Shown: in pieces, positions 33,878 to 44,344 of the stretch
Layout of the letters: every line of letters begins with the position of its first letter
Position numbering within the stretch: position 1 is the stretch's first letter
Assembly: GCA_963849105.1 (NCBI GenBank)
Contig: CAWKGD010000001.1
Location: 186,001 to 250,000, forward strand
Direction of reading: 5' to 3'
Source of the DNA: CAVRXQ01 sp963849105
GTDB taxonomy: Bacteria > Actinomycetota > Acidimicrobiia > Acidimicrobiales > Bog-793
Length of the DNA stretch: 64,000 nucleotides
The notes under the pieces: model-generated
Told to the model about the DNA's origin: nothing
Seen by the model: the letters and a program-made list of their open reading frames with translations, nothing else
Database searches by the model: none
Made by a program: the position numbers and the translations under genes

Positions 33878-36543
33878 CGACGGAGACGAAAGAGACCGTC
33901 ACCCTCACGATCGACGGGCGTCAGATCGAGGCGCGACCTGACGAGCTGATCATCGACGCGGCCGAGCGACACGGCGTCTACATCCCGCGCTTTTGCTACC
34001 ACCCGCGCATGTCTCCTGTCGGAATGTGTCGGATGTGCCTCGTCGAGGTGTCGGGGCCGCGCGGCTTTTCGCTCCAGCCGGCGTGCTTTTTCACCGTGCA
34101 GGAGGGCCAGGAGATCCTCACCGAATCCGAAAAGGCGCGCAAGGCTCAAGAAGGCGTGCTCGAGTTCCTGCTCGTCAACCACCCGCTCGACTGCCCGGTC
34201 TGCGACAAGGGTGGCGAGTGCCCCTTGCAAGACCAGGCGCTGTCCCACGGACCAGGCGAGAGTCGCTTTGTCGAGGAGAAGCGCCACTTCGCCAAGCCGA
34301 TCGAGATCGGACCGCTCGTGCTGTTGGATCGCGAGCGCTGCATCCAGTGCGCGCGATGCACGCGCTTTTCCGAAGAAATCGCAGGCGACGCGATGATCAA
34401 CCTCGCCTTCAGGGCGGACGGCGTCGAGGTCGCGACCTTCCCCGACTCACCGTTCACGTCATACTTCGCCGGAAACACGATCCAGATCTGTCCCGTCGGC
34501 GCGCTGACGTCGCCGGCGTACCGCTTCCGGTCGCGGCCGTGGGACTTGGAACAGGTCGAGACGACGTGCACGAGCTGCGCCGTCGGGTGTCGCATCGTCG
34601 CCCAGTCGTCTGCCGGACAGATCGTGCGACACCTCGGCATCGACTCGGACCCCGTGAACCAGTCGTGGCTGTGTGACAAAGGTCGATACGGCTTCGAAGC
34701 CGTCTACTCACCGAAACGGTTCTCCGAACCGCTCGTCCATCGCGACGACGCCTTCGTGCCGACGACCTGGCACGCGGCCTTGGAAGAGGTCGCCTCTTCG
34801 GTGCGCGAGTCGATCGAGCGGTCAGGTCCGGAATCGGTCGGTGTCATTGGGGGCGCGCGCCTTTCCAATGAGGACGCGTACGTGTGGGCGCGGCTTGCGA
34901 AATCGGTCGTGCGCACTGACTCGGTCGATGCGCAGGTCGGCGACGGCCTCCCCGCAGAGGTCGTGGCCGGGCTCCCGCACGCCACGATCGACGACGCGAC
35001 AAAGGCGCGCGTGGTTGTCACGTTGACGGGCGACCTCCGCGAGGAGCTCCCGATCCTCTACCTCCGTCTGAAGCTCGCCTCTGAACAGGGCCTGAAGATC
35101 ATCGAGTGCACACCGGCGCTGACGCCGCTCAGCGCCCGCGCCACAGAGACGATCGGATACTTGCCCGGCGAGTCGGCAGCGCTCGTCGCCGCGCTCTTGG
35201 ACGGGACCGCCTTCGGGCCGGCACGCGTCGACCAGGACGCGTTGAAACGAGCGCGCGGACTGATCGACGGCGACGGAGAAGGCGTCGTCGTCGTTGTCGG
35301 GCGCCCGACGCTCTCCGAGCCGGGCGCCACCGGGGCGAACGCCGCCGCGCTGTTCGCCCGCGCGCTTCCAAAGGCGCGCTTTCTCGTCGCGCTCCGGCGT
35401 GCGAACACGCACGGCGCGATCGACATGGGGCTCGCGCCGGGGTTATTGCCCGGGCGGGTCGGCCTCGAAGAGGCGCGTGAGTGGTACCTCGAGAACTGGG
35501 GCGCCCTGCCCGAGGGTCGCGGGCGGGACGCTGCCGGCATCTTGCGCGCTGCCGTCGACGGCGAGATCTCGACGCTCGTGTTGTTGGGAGCCGACCCACT
35601 GTCGGACTTCCCGGATCGATCACTGGCCCGCGCCGCGCTCGAGCAATGCCGTCATGTCGTCTTTGTCGGCACGCACCAAAACCCGTCCGCCGAGCTCGCC
35701 CACGTCATCTTGCCGGTTGCCGGCGACGCAGAACGGGGGGGGACGACGACGAACCTCGAAGGGCGGGTGACGCGCCTCGCGGCAAAAGTCGTTCCGCCCG
35801 GGGTTGCGTGGCCGGCATGGTCGGTCGCCGCCGAACTCGCCCGGAGACTCGACGCAGCGTTCGACTACGAGGGCGTCGACGCGATCTCAGAAGAGATCGC
35901 CAAGCTTGCACCCGCCTACAAAGGCATCGACGCAGCGGTGCTCGGCGCCGCGAGCCGCAGGGACGGCGCCGTCGTGCCGCTCGACGCGACGAGCGTCGCG
36001 ATCGCCGCCACCGGTCCGCGCCCGATCGACCCGATGGCGACGCCGGGAATCTTGTCGGCCGAGTCCCAGGGGGCGCCCTTGTCAACAGGACGCGGCTATC
36101 CGCTCGGCTGGACGGGGCCGATCGCCTCCAACGGCGCGCACCGGACCGATGTGCCGCCGCTCGTCGCGTTCCCTTCGGGCGACGTCGCAGCGCCGAATCC
36201 CCCAACGCCGCCGCCGAACCATGCGCTGCGGCTGTTGATCAAGCGGGCGTTGTTCGACCGGGGCACACTCTCCGAAGCGAGCCCGTCGTTCACGCGCCTC
36301 GTCCCGGCGCCGGCCTTCCAGGTCCACCCCGACATCCTCAAAGCGATCGGTGTCGATGAAGGCGCCGAGATCCTCGTGCGGTCCGAGGCGGGGCCGATCG
36401 CCGCCTCGATTGCTGCGGACCCCTCGCTCTCGCAGCACATCGGCGCCATCACCGCCAACCTCGCCGCGCCGGGCGAGCCGTTCGAACGGGCGCTCATCGA
36501 CGGGAACCTCGAGGCGACCGACGTGACGGTGGAGACGATCTGA
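33874..36543 (+). CDS. nuoG: NADH-quinone oxidoreductase subunit G
   Basis: An 889-residue iron-sulfur subunit. An N-terminal ferredoxin-type [2Fe-2S] domain (RFCYHPRM to GMCRMCLVEV) is followed by the His-Cys3 cluster HPLDCPVCDKGGECPLQ and the CIQCARC cluster. A further CTSCAVGC motif lies in the molybdopterin-oxidoreductase-like domain. Unlike many NuoG proteins, a low-complexity Pro-rich stretch (NPPTPPPN, about residue 775) links to a C-terminal MopB-like domain. Start is the GTG at 33874, overlapping nuoF. Confidence 0.94.
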
Positions 36544-37742
36544 TGGGTGACCCGCTTTTCAACCACGGCGTCGGCCTGGCGGTCTTCCTCATCGTGCTCG
36601 TAAAGGCGGTCATCGCGTTCGGGTTCTTGTTGGTGTCGGTGCTGATGATGATCTGGTTCGAACGCAAGGTCATCTCCGACATGCAGAACCGAATCGGGCC
36701 GAACCGAGCCGGAAAGTACGGGCTCCTGCAGACGCTCGCCGACGGAACGAAGCTCTTTTTCAAAGAGGACCTGCTTCCAGAGCGCGCCGACCGCATCGTG
36801 TTCCGTCTCGCGCCGCTGCTGTCGGTGATCCCGGCGTTCCTCATCTTCGCGATCGTGCCCGTCGGTGGCATCGTCACGATCGCCCACCACACCGTCGAAC
36901 TGCAACTCGCCGACCCGCCGATCGGCATCTTGTTCCTACTCGCGCTGTCGTCGATGGCGGTCTACGGCGTGATGCTCGCCGGATGGTCGTCGGGCTCGAA
37001 GTATCCGTTGCTCGGTTCGATCCGCGCCTCCGCGCAGATGATCTCGTACGAAGCCGCGCTCGGTCTCACCGTCGTCACGGTCGTGCTGGAGGCACACGGG
37101 CTGTCGACGCGGGCGATCGTTCAGTCCCAGGCGGCGCACTTTTGGAACTGGAACGTCATCCGTCTCGTCTTCGTCCCGTTCTTCGTCTTTTTCATCGCCA
37201 GCACTGCCGAGCTCAACCGTCCGCCCTTCGACCTCGCCGAGGGCGAGTCCGAACTGGGCGGCGGGTACCACACTGAGTATTCGTCGCTGCGCTTTGCACT
37301 GTTCTTCCTTGCCGAGTTCATGAACACGATCACGTGGTCCGCGATCATGGTGACGCTGTTCTTCGGCGGTCCCGACGGTCCCGGCTTCCACGTCGTGCGC
37401 TGGCTATGGCCGATCTTGTGGTTCTTGGGAAAGACGGTCGTCTTTCTGTACGTGCAGGTCTGGATCCGGGCGGCCTTGCCGCGTCTTCGCTACGACCAGC
37501 TGATGGACCTCGGCTGGAAGTGGCTGATCCCGATCTCGCTCGCCTGGCTGTTGATCGTGGCGGGAGCGATCGAGTCGCCGGCGTGGGCGTTCTCGATCGC
37601 CGCCGCCGCCGTCGTCGTCGCGGCGGTCTTGACCCGGGCGCGCTATGTGGCCCGACAACGCCGAGAAGCCCTCGCCGACGAGCGTCCGCCGCCACTCGCA
37701 CCGCTTTCTGCGTTCACCGTGCACGGCACCGGGGAGGACTGA
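36543..37742 (+). CDS. nuoH: NADH-quinone oxidoreductase subunit H
   Basis: A 399-residue membrane subunit (ND1 type) with about eight helices, contacting the quinone cavity. Conserved blocks are FERKVISDMQNRIGPNRAGKYGLLQ and ELNRPPFDLAEGESELGGGYHTEY. Its ATG overlaps the nuoG stop. The C-terminal 30 residues are a charged extension. Confidence 0.95.
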   Translation: MGDPLFNHGVGLAVFLIVLVKAVIAFGFLLVSVLMMIWFERKVISDMQNRIGPNRAGKYGLLQTLADGTKLFFKEDLLPERADRIVFRLAPLLSVIPAFLIFAIVPVGGIVTIAHHTVELQLADPPIGILFLLALSSMAVYGVMLAGWSSGSKYPLLGSIRASAQMISYEAALGLTVVTVVLEAHGLSTRAIVQSQAAHFWNWNVIRLVFVPFFVFFIASTAELNRPPFDLAEGESELGGGYHTEYSSLRFALFFLAEFMNTITWSAIMVTLFFGGPDGPGFHVVRWLWPILWFLGKTVVFLYVQVWIRAALPRLRYDQLMDLGWKWLIPISLAWLLIVAGAIESPAWAFSIAAAAVVVAAVLTRARYVARQRREALADERPPPLAPLSAFTVHGTGED

Positions 37743-37743
37743 G

Positions 37744-38436
37744 ATGGGCCTCTCGCGCGCCTTTCCGTTCCTGGGCGGCTTCAAGGTCGCGCTGAAACAG
37801 GTCTTCGAGCCGCGGGTCACCGTCGAGTACCCGAAGGTGAAGCGGCCGAAGCCGCCGCGCCTGCACGGCCGCCACGTCCTTAACCGCTACGAGGACGGGA
37901 TGGAAAAGTGCATCGGTTGCGAGCTGTGCGCGGCGGTCTGCCCGGCCGACTGCATCTACGTGCGCGGCGCCGGCAACCCTCTGGACTCGCCGGTGTCGCC
38001 CGGCGAGCGCTACGGCTACGTCTACGAGATCAACTACCTGCGCTGCATCCATTGCGATCTCTGCGTGGAGGCGTGCCCGACCGAGGCGATCACCGAGTCG
38101 AAGCTCTTCGAGTTCTCTTTCACGAACCGCGCCGACGCGATCTACACGCGTGACGAGCTGTTGGTTGACGACGAGGGCCGCCCGCAGCACCTGCCGTGGG
38201 AGGACTGGCGCGAAGGCGAGGACGAGCACACCTCGGCGTGGATGCGGGCCACTTCGCCATCGGGCTCGGCCGCCTACGAAGGCACCGTCGAATGGTCTGC
38301 TGAGCTCGGCTATGGCGTGCGGGCGCCGGAAGGGGGACAGCGCGGCGTGCGTGACGACGAAGCGACGGGCAACGTCGAGCTACGCAAGACCCAGGCGAAC
38401 AAGATCCCGCGTCGATTCGGCGGGAGGGTCATCTGA
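37744..38436 (+). CDS. nuoI: NADH-quinone oxidoreductase subunit I
   Basis: A 230-residue protein with two [4Fe-4S] ferredoxin motifs, CIGCELCAAVCPADC and CIHCDLCVEACPTEA (clusters N6a and N6b). The segment after residue 150 (ELLVDDEGRPQHLPWEDW onward) is longer than in most NuoI, as in other actinobacteria. It starts two bases after nuoH. Confidence 0.94.
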   Translation: MGLSRAFPFLGGFKVALKQVFEPRVTVEYPKVKRPKPPRLHGRHVLNRYEDGMEKCIGCELCAAVCPADCIYVRGAGNPLDSPVSPGERYGYVYEINYLRCIHCDLCVEACPTEAITESKLFEFSFTNRADAIYTRDELLVDDEGRPQHLPWEDWREGEDEHTSAWMRATSPSGSAAYEGTVEWSAELGYGVRAPEGGQRGVRDDEATGNVELRKTQANKIPRRFGGRVI

Positions 38437-39038
38437 TGCCGTCCGTGTTCGCGACGGCGACGACGCCTGACCTTGTGACCTTCGTCGTCGCGGCGGTGAT
38501 CGTCATCGGCGGCGCGCTCGGAGTCGTCTTTTCCCGCAACCCGATCCACGCCGCGCTGAGCCTTGTCGCGACGCTGTTCGGCGTTGCGGTGCTCTTTGTG
38601 GAGGAGAACGCGCAGTTCCTCGCTGCGGTGCAGGTGATTGTCTACACGGGCGCGATCGTCGTTCTGTTCCTTTTCGTCATCATGCTGCTCGGTGTCGACC
38701 GCCGCGAGCACGTCCTCGCCGACCAGTTCCGCGGCCAGCACCTGATCGCCGGCGGGCTCGGCGCGCTCGTCCTCGCCGAGGTGCTCTTGCTCGGTACCGG
38801 GCACTGGACGACGGGCGCCCACTCGACGACCGGCAAGTTGAACCGGCCGGTCTCGAACGTCGCGGAGCTGGGGCGGGCGATCTTCACGACGTACTTGTTG
38901 CCCTTCGAGATCACCTCGGCGCTGCTGGTTGTGGCGGTGATCGCCGCTGTTGTTCTCGCCCGCGGTCGCAGCGACGGGGGAGTCGGAGGCACCGAGATCG
39001 ACGATGTCGAGGAGGACGAGACGGTGGGTCAGCGATGA
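38436..39038 (+). CDS. nuoJ: NADH-quinone oxidoreductase subunit J
   Basis: A 200-residue membrane subunit (ND6 type) with five hydrophobic helices. FSRNPIHAALSLVATLFGVAVLFV and VIVYTGAIVVLFLFVIMLLGVD are the conserved helices 2 and 3. The C-terminal tail is acidic. The ATG overlaps the nuoI stop. Confidence 0.93.
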   Translation: MPSVFATATTPDLVTFVVAAVIVIGGALGVVFSRNPIHAALSLVATLFGVAVLFVEENAQFLAAVQVIVYTGAIVVLFLFVIMLLGVDRREHVLADQFRGQHLIAGGLGALVLAEVLLLGTGHWTTGAHSTTGKLNRPVSNVAELGRAIFTTYLLPFEITSALLVVAVIAAVVLARGRSDGGVGGTEIDDVEEDETVGQR

Positions 39039-39340
39039 GCATCGACGCCTCCTGGTACTTGACGCTCGCCGCGGTGCTCTTCACGATCGGCGCGGTCGGG
39101 CTATTGGTGCGGCGCAACGTGCTCGTGATGTTTATGTGCGTCGAGTTGATGCTGAACGCGGCGAACCTGACGTTCATCACGTTCTCCCGCGCGCTGAACG
39201 ACATCAGCGGTCAGGTCGCCGTTTTCTTCGTCCTCGTCGTCGCCGCCGCAGAGGTCGTCGTCGGCCTCGGGATCATCGTTGCGATCTTCCGCCGTCGCTC
39301 GAACGCGACGGCCGACGACGCGCACGTCTTGAAGGGCTGA
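39035..39340 (+). CDS. nuoK: NADH-quinone oxidoreductase subunit K
   Basis: A 101-residue three-helix subunit (ND4L type). The conserved Glu residues lie in VMFMCVELMLNAANL and AAAEVVVGLGIIVAIFRR. It overlaps nuoJ by four bases and nuoL starts five bases after it. Confidence 0.94.
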   Translation: MSIDASWYLTLAAVLFTIGAVGLLVRRNVLVMFMCVELMLNAANLTFITFSRALNDISGQVAVFFVLVVAAAEVVVGLGIIVAIFRRRSNATADDAHVLKG

Positions 39341-39344
39341 TTTC

Positions 39345-41231
39345 GTGCTTCACGCGTCGTACCTGATCCCGCTCTTTCCGCTGGCCGGGTTCGCGCTGTT
39401 GACCTTCGCGGGAAGGCGGATCGGAAAGCCGCTCTCGGGATGGATCGCGACTTCGGCGGTCGCCGCGTCGTTCGTCGTCTCGGTCGGTGTGCTCGTCGAG
39501 CTGTTCGGCAAGGCGCCTTCGCGGCGACGCTTCAGTGAGAACTGGTTCACGTGGTTCAGCGTCGACCGCCTCCACGTCTCGGTCGGTGTGCTTCTCGACC
39601 CGTTGTCGGTGGCGATGATCCTGTTCGTCACCGGGGTGAGCGCCCTCATCCACCTCTACGCGATCGGCTACATGGATCACGACGAGGACTTCCCGAAGTT
39701 TTTCGCGTACTTCAACCTCTTCGTCTTTTCGATGCTGATGCTCGTGATCTCGAACAACTTCCTCCTCACGTTCCTTGGTTGGGAGGGGGTCGGCGTCTGC
39801 TCGTACTTCCTCATCGCCTTCTGGTTCGAGCGAGCGACCGCGGCGAGCGCCGGCAAGAAGGCGATGATCTACAACCGCATCGGCGACGGCGGGTTCCTGA
39901 TCGCGATCTTTCTGATCTTCGAGCGTACCGGCAGCCTCGACTACGGCGTCGTATTCTCGAAGCTGCACACCATCTCGAACGCAGATCTCACCGCGATCGC
40001 GCTGTTGCTGTTCCTCGGCGCGGTCGGCAAGTCCGCCCAGATCCCGCTCTTCCCGTGGCTCGCCGACGCGATGGAAGGCCCGACTCCGGTCTCCGCCCTG
40101 ATCCACGCCGCGACGATGGTGACGGCCGGCGTCTATTTGATGTGCCGGATCAATCCGATCCTCCACGCGGTGCCGGACGCGGCGCACGTCGTGGCGTGGG
40201 TGGGCGCCGCGACGGCGTTTGTCGCCGCGATGGCAGCGTGCGCGCAGCAAGACATCAAAAAGGTGCTCGCCTACTCGACGGTCTCCCAGCTCGGGTACAT
40301 GTTCCTGGCCGCCGGTTCAGGTGCCTACGTCGCCGCGATTTTCCTCATGCTCACGCACGCTTTCTACAAGGCGCTGCTGTTCCTTGGCGCCGGCTCGGTG
40401 ATCCACTCGCTGCACGACGAACAGGATCTGAAAAAGATGGGCGCGCTGCGCGTCGTGATGCCGCTCACCGCGGCGACCTTCCTCGTCGCCTGGTTCGCCA
40501 TCGCCGGCGTTCCGCCATTCAGCGGCTTCTGGTCAAAAAGCCAGGTGCTCGAGAACGCATGGGCGGTCTCGCCGGTGCTGTGGGCGATCGGCGCCGTGAC
40601 GGCGGTGCTCACCGCCTACTACATCGGTCGCGAGTACTTCTTGGTCTTCCAAGGTGAGCGCCGCTGGACAGAGGCGCGACCCGGCGGGCACGAGGTGAAA
40701 GATCCCGGCTGGGTGATGCTCGGCCCGCTCGTCGTGCTGGCGTTCCTCTCGTTCTTTGCGCTTTTCATCAACCTGCCGTTCCACCCGAACTGGCCGTTCC
40801 TCGAGCGGTGGCTCCACCCGGTCGTCGGCGCGAGCCTCGCCGCACCGCACTACTCGGTGGCGGCGCTGTGGGGCTTCAGCGTCGCCGACGCGGCGTTCGC
40901 GCTCGCCGGCGTCGGGTTGTCGTGGCAGTTGTGGAGGGCCGTGTCCTCGCGCCCAGCCCTCGAGCCGCGCTTTTTGTTGATGGCGTGGTTCGTCGACTGG
41001 AGCTATGACCAGTACGTCGCGCGACCTTCGCGCGCGTTCGCCGAGTTCACTGGATCGGTGATCGAGCGCCGGGTGATCGACGGCGCCGTCGAGGCGGTCG
41101 GGCGCCTCACGCGCAACGCCGGTGACAAGGTGCGACGGGTCCAGACCGGCTATGTGCGTACGTACGCGCTCGCGGTCGCCGTCGGCGTCGTTGTGCTCGT
41201 CGCGTACCTCGCGACGCGGGCGGGGAGCTGA
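39345..41231 (+). CDS. nuoL: NADH-quinone oxidoreductase subunit L
   Basis: A 628-residue antiporter-like proton-pumping subunit (ND5 type). Conserved stretches include GWEGVGVCSYFLIAFWFER, PLFPWLADAMEGPTPVSALIHAATMVTAGVYL and the LKKMG region before the lateral helix. It starts with GTG. Key Lys and Glu residues of the Mrp-like core are present. Confidence 0.94.
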   Translation: MLHASYLIPLFPLAGFALLTFAGRRIGKPLSGWIATSAVAASFVVSVGVLVELFGKAPSRRRFSENWFTWFSVDRLHVSVGVLLDPLSVAMILFVTGVSALIHLYAIGYMDHDEDFPKFFAYFNLFVFSMLMLVISNNFLLTFLGWEGVGVCSYFLIAFWFERATAASAGKKAMIYNRIGDGGFLIAIFLIFERTGSLDYGVVFSKLHTISNADLTAIALLLFLGAVGKSAQIPLFPWLADAMEGPTPVSALIHAATMVTAGVYLMCRINPILHAVPDAAHVVAWVGAATAFVAAMAACAQQDIKKVLAYSTVSQLGYMFLAAGSGAYVAAIFLMLTHAFYKALLFLGAGSVIHSLHDEQDLKKMGALRVVMPLTAATFLVAWFAIAGVPPFSGFWSKSQVLENAWAVSPVLWAIGAVTAVLTAYYIGREYFLVFQGERRWTEARPGGHEVKDPGWVMLGPLVVLAFLSFFALFINLPFHPNWPFLERWLHPVVGASLAAPHYSVAALWGFSVADAAFALAGVGLSWQLWRAVSSRPALEPRFLLMAWFVDWSYDQYVARPSRAFAEFTGSVIERRVIDGAVEAVGRLTRNAGDKVRRVQTGYVRTYALAVAVGVVVLVAYLATRAGS

Positions 41232-41233
41232 GT

Positions 41234-42787
41234 ATGTCCGGACAGCACGCCTTCCCGTTCCTGACGACGCTCATCCTGCTTCCGGCCGGCGCGGCGCTCG
41301 TCACGCTGCTCATCCCGCGCCGGGCCCGTGGAGCGATCCGCATGGTCGGCATCGCCGCGTCGCTCGGCGTGCTCGGGATCTCGGCGGCGGTCCTTGATCT
41401 GTTCAAGACCCACGACGGCGGCTACCAGATGGTCTCCACCCATCCGTGGATCTCGTCGCTCGGCATCTCGTGGAACCTGGGTGTCGATGGGATCTCGCTG
41501 TTCCTCATGCTGCTGACGGCATTCTTGTTCGTCGTCGCGCTCGTCGGCGCGAACGAGGACCGCGATCAGAAAGCCTTCACCACCTGGATCCTCATCCTCG
41601 AAGCGGGATGCCTGGGTTCGTTCTTGTCGATCGACCTGTTGTTGTTCTTCTTGTTCTTCGAGGCGACGCTCGTACCCGTCTACTTCTTGATCGGCGGGTG
41701 GGGACTCGAGCACCGCGCGCACGCCGCGCTGAAGTTCTTCATCTACACCTTCGCCGGATCCGCCGTGATGCTCGTCGGAATCTTGTCGCTCGTGTCGATC
41801 CACGCCGGCCAGACCGGGGTGACGACGTTCGACGTGCGAGCGCTGCAGAACACGCACCTTTCTGGCACGGCTGGTGTCTTGTTGTCGCTCTCATTCCTCG
41901 CCGCTTTTGCGGTGAAGGCACCGATCTTCCCGTTCCACACATGGTCGCCCGCCGCCTACCGCGAGGCGCCGCTGGCGGGATCGGTGCTGCTCGCCGGGAT
42001 CATGGCAAAGATCGGTACGTACGGGATCATCCGCTTCAATTTGGGTTTGTTTCCCCACGCGACGGTCGTGCTGGCGCCGGTGTTCTTGTCGCTCGGCGTC
42101 GCCGGCATCCTCTATGGCGCCATCGTCGCCGCGGTGCAGCGCGACTTGAAACGCCTCGTCGCCTTCAGCTCGCTCTCGCACATCGGCTTCATCGTCGTCG
42201 GCGCCTTCGCGCTCTCGGGTGAGTCGGTGTCAGGCGCCGTGTTGCAGATGGTGAACCACGGCATCCTGATCGCCGCGCTGTTCCTGCTCGTGGCGATGAT
42301 CTCGCGGCGCGGCAACACGTTGTCGGTCGAAGGGCTCGGCGGACTGCAACGCAAGGCGCCGAAGCTCGCCGCGATCTTCATAGTCGTCGTCCTGGCCTCG
42401 ATCGGCGTGCCGGGGCTGAACGGCTTCATCGGCGAGTTCCTCATCTTGTCGGGGACGTTCCTTGTTCACCGCTGGTGGGCGATCGTCGCCGTCGTCGGCG
42501 TCATCCTCGCTGCGGTGTACTTCCTCTGGGCCTATCAGCAGCTCTTCCACGGTCCCGAGGGCACGATCGCCAAGCGACCGTTTGCGGAGATCAGCTGGCG
42601 CGAGGCGGCGGTCGTCGCGCCGTTGGTCGGCCTGATCGTCTTTTTGGGCGTCTGGCCGAAGCCAGTCCTCGACCGGATCACGCCGTCGGTCGACCAACTC
42701 GTCAACCGCGTCGAGGTCGTCGGCCACCAGCACGTCCCGCTCAACGCGCGCCCCGTGCTCACTTCGCACGCAAAGGCACGGTCGTGA
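41234..42787 (+). CDS. nuoM: NADH-quinone oxidoreductase subunit M
   Basis: A 517-residue antiporter-like subunit (ND4 type). LFFLFFEATLVPVYFLIGGWG, FPFHTWSPAAYREAPLAGSVLLAGIMAKIGTYG and LKRLVAFSSLSHIGFIVVG are the diagnostic helices with the conserved Glu, His and Lys. It begins two bases after nuoL and overlaps nuoN. Confidence 0.94.
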   Translation: MSGQHAFPFLTTLILLPAGAALVTLLIPRRARGAIRMVGIAASLGVLGISAAVLDLFKTHDGGYQMVSTHPWISSLGISWNLGVDGISLFLMLLTAFLFVVALVGANEDRDQKAFTTWILILEAGCLGSFLSIDLLLFFLFFEATLVPVYFLIGGWGLEHRAHAALKFFIYTFAGSAVMLVGILSLVSIHAGQTGVTTFDVRALQNTHLSGTAGVLLSLSFLAAFAVKAPIFPFHTWSPAAYREAPLAGSVLLAGIMAKIGTYGIIRFNLGLFPHATVVLAPVFLSLGVAGILYGAIVAAVQRDLKRLVAFSSLSHIGFIVVGAFALSGESVSGAVLQMVNHGILIAALFLLVAMISRRGNTLSVEGLGGLQRKAPKLAAIFIVVVLASIGVPGLNGFIGEFLILSGTFLVHRWWAIVAVVGVILAAVYFLWAYQQLFHGPEGTIAKRPFAEISWREAAVVAPLVGLIVFLGVWPKPVLDRITPSVDQLVNRVEVVGHQHVPLNARPVLTSHAKARS

Positions 42788-44337
42788 TCGCCGCCCTGTC
42801 GCCGCTTTTCGCCGCGACCCAGATCCCGCTGCCGCGCATCGACTACACGGCGATTCTTCCCGAGCTCTTCCTGCTCGGCGGGGCTCTCGTTTTGATCACG
42901 ATGGCGGCGCTGTTCACGCGTCAGCCGCCGACGTCGGCGTACGCGACCGTGACGATCGGTGCGGGTATCGCGGCCCTCGTCACCTCGCTGTTGCTATGGC
43001 ACGACGTGAACTCGCACGGAGCGTTCACGACGATCGCCCATTCGGTGAACGTCGACGGGTTCGCGGTCTTCTTCCTCGTGCTCGTCTCATCGGTGCTCAT
43101 CGTCGCGACCATCCTCGGCCAGGGATATCTGAGCCGCGAGGGGATCGTCGGTTGTGAGTACTACGCGCTCGCACTCATCTCGGCATCCGGGGCGATGCTG
43201 ATGGCGACAGCGAACGACCTCATCTTGATCTTCCTGTCGCTCGAAGTGCTCTCGATCCCGCTGTATGTCATGGCGGGCTTCGACCGCCGTCGTGCTTCTT
43301 CACAGGAAGCCGCGATCAAGTACTTCGTGCTGGGGGCGTTCTCCTCGGCGATCTTCGTCTACGGCGTCGCCCTCGTCTACGGCGCGACCGGCTCGACGAA
43401 TCTTCCCGAGATCGGTGCCTTCCTGGCGCACAACGTCATCACTTCGAATGGCGTCTTACTGGCGGGCATGGGCCTGTTGCTCGTCGGTTTCGGCTTCAAG
43501 ATCGCCGCCGTGCCGTTTCACATGTGGACGCCGGACGTCTATCAGGGGGCGCCGACGCCGGCGACCGGATTCATGGCGGCGATGGCGAAGGCCGGTGGTT
43601 TCGCGGCGTTGCTGCGCGTTTTCGTCTCGACGTTCCCGACGCTGCGCAGCGACTGGCAACCAGTGGTCTGGGTGCTCGCCGTGCTCACCCTGCTCGTCGG
43701 TGCCGCGGCCGCGCTCGTCCAGCGCGACGTGAAGCGGATGCTCGCCTACTCGTCGATCAACCACGCCGGCTTCGTGTTATTGGGTCTGCAGGCGGCGACG
43801 ACGAAAGGCGTTGCGGCGAGCGTTTACTACGTCTTCACGTACGCCTTCATGACCCTCGGCGCATTCGCCGTTGTCGAACTCGTCGGCGGGAAGGGCGATC
43901 GCAAACACGACCTCGAGGACTACCGGGGCCTCGCGCGCAACAACCCTGTGCTCGCGACGACGTTCGCGGTGTTGCTGCTCGCGCAGGCCGGCGTGCCGTT
44001 CACGACCGGGTTCTTCGCCAAGGTGTACGTCGTCGAGGCGGCCGTCGGCGCGCACTCTTACGCGCTCGCCGTGATCGCGATGGCCTCGGCGGCGATCGCG
44101 GTGTTCTTCTATCTGCGCGTCGTGCTCGTCATGTTCCTCGCCGAGCCGCAGGTCGCCTACGCGTCCAATGGCGAGGAATCACACGTTTTGGCGTCGGAGC
44201 CCCCGCGGCCGATCCTCGGTGTTGCGGCGATGGTTGCGGTCGGGATCTTCCTCACCCTTGGCGTGACGGTCGTCTTCGGGATCTGGCCGGCGCCGCTCGT
44301 CGACTTCGCGCGCCAGGCGACGCTGATCTTCCACTGA
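42784..44337 (+). CDS. nuoN: NADH-quinone oxidoreductase subunit N
   Basis: The last gene of the operon, encoding a 517-residue antiporter-like subunit (ND2 type). LMATANDLILIFLSLEVLSIPLYVMAGF, PFHMWTPDVYQGAPTPATGFMA and VKRMLAYSSINHAGFVLLG are conserved. The GTG at 42784 overlaps the nuoM stop. It is convergent with yajQ, only seven bases apart; no clear terminator lies between. Confidence 0.94.
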   Translation: MIAALSPLFAATQIPLPRIDYTAILPELFLLGGALVLITMAALFTRQPPTSAYATVTIGAGIAALVTSLLLWHDVNSHGAFTTIAHSVNVDGFAVFFLVLVSSVLIVATILGQGYLSREGIVGCEYYALALISASGAMLMATANDLILIFLSLEVLSIPLYVMAGFDRRRASSQEAAIKYFVLGAFSSAIFVYGVALVYGATGSTNLPEIGAFLAHNVITSNGVLLAGMGLLLVGFGFKIAAVPFHMWTPDVYQGAPTPATGFMAAMAKAGGFAALLRVFVSTFPTLRSDWQPVVWVLAVLTLLVGAAAALVQRDVKRMLAYSSINHAGFVLLGLQAATTKGVAASVYYVFTYAFMTLGAFAVVELVGGKGDRKHDLEDYRGLARNNPVLATTFAVLLLAQAGVPFTTGFFAKVYVVEAAVGAHSYALAVIAMASAAIAVFFYLRVVLVMFLAEPQVAYASNGEESHVLASEPPRPILGVAAMVAVGIFLTLGVTVVFGIWPAPLVDFARQATLIFH

Positions 44338-44344
44338 GGAAGCG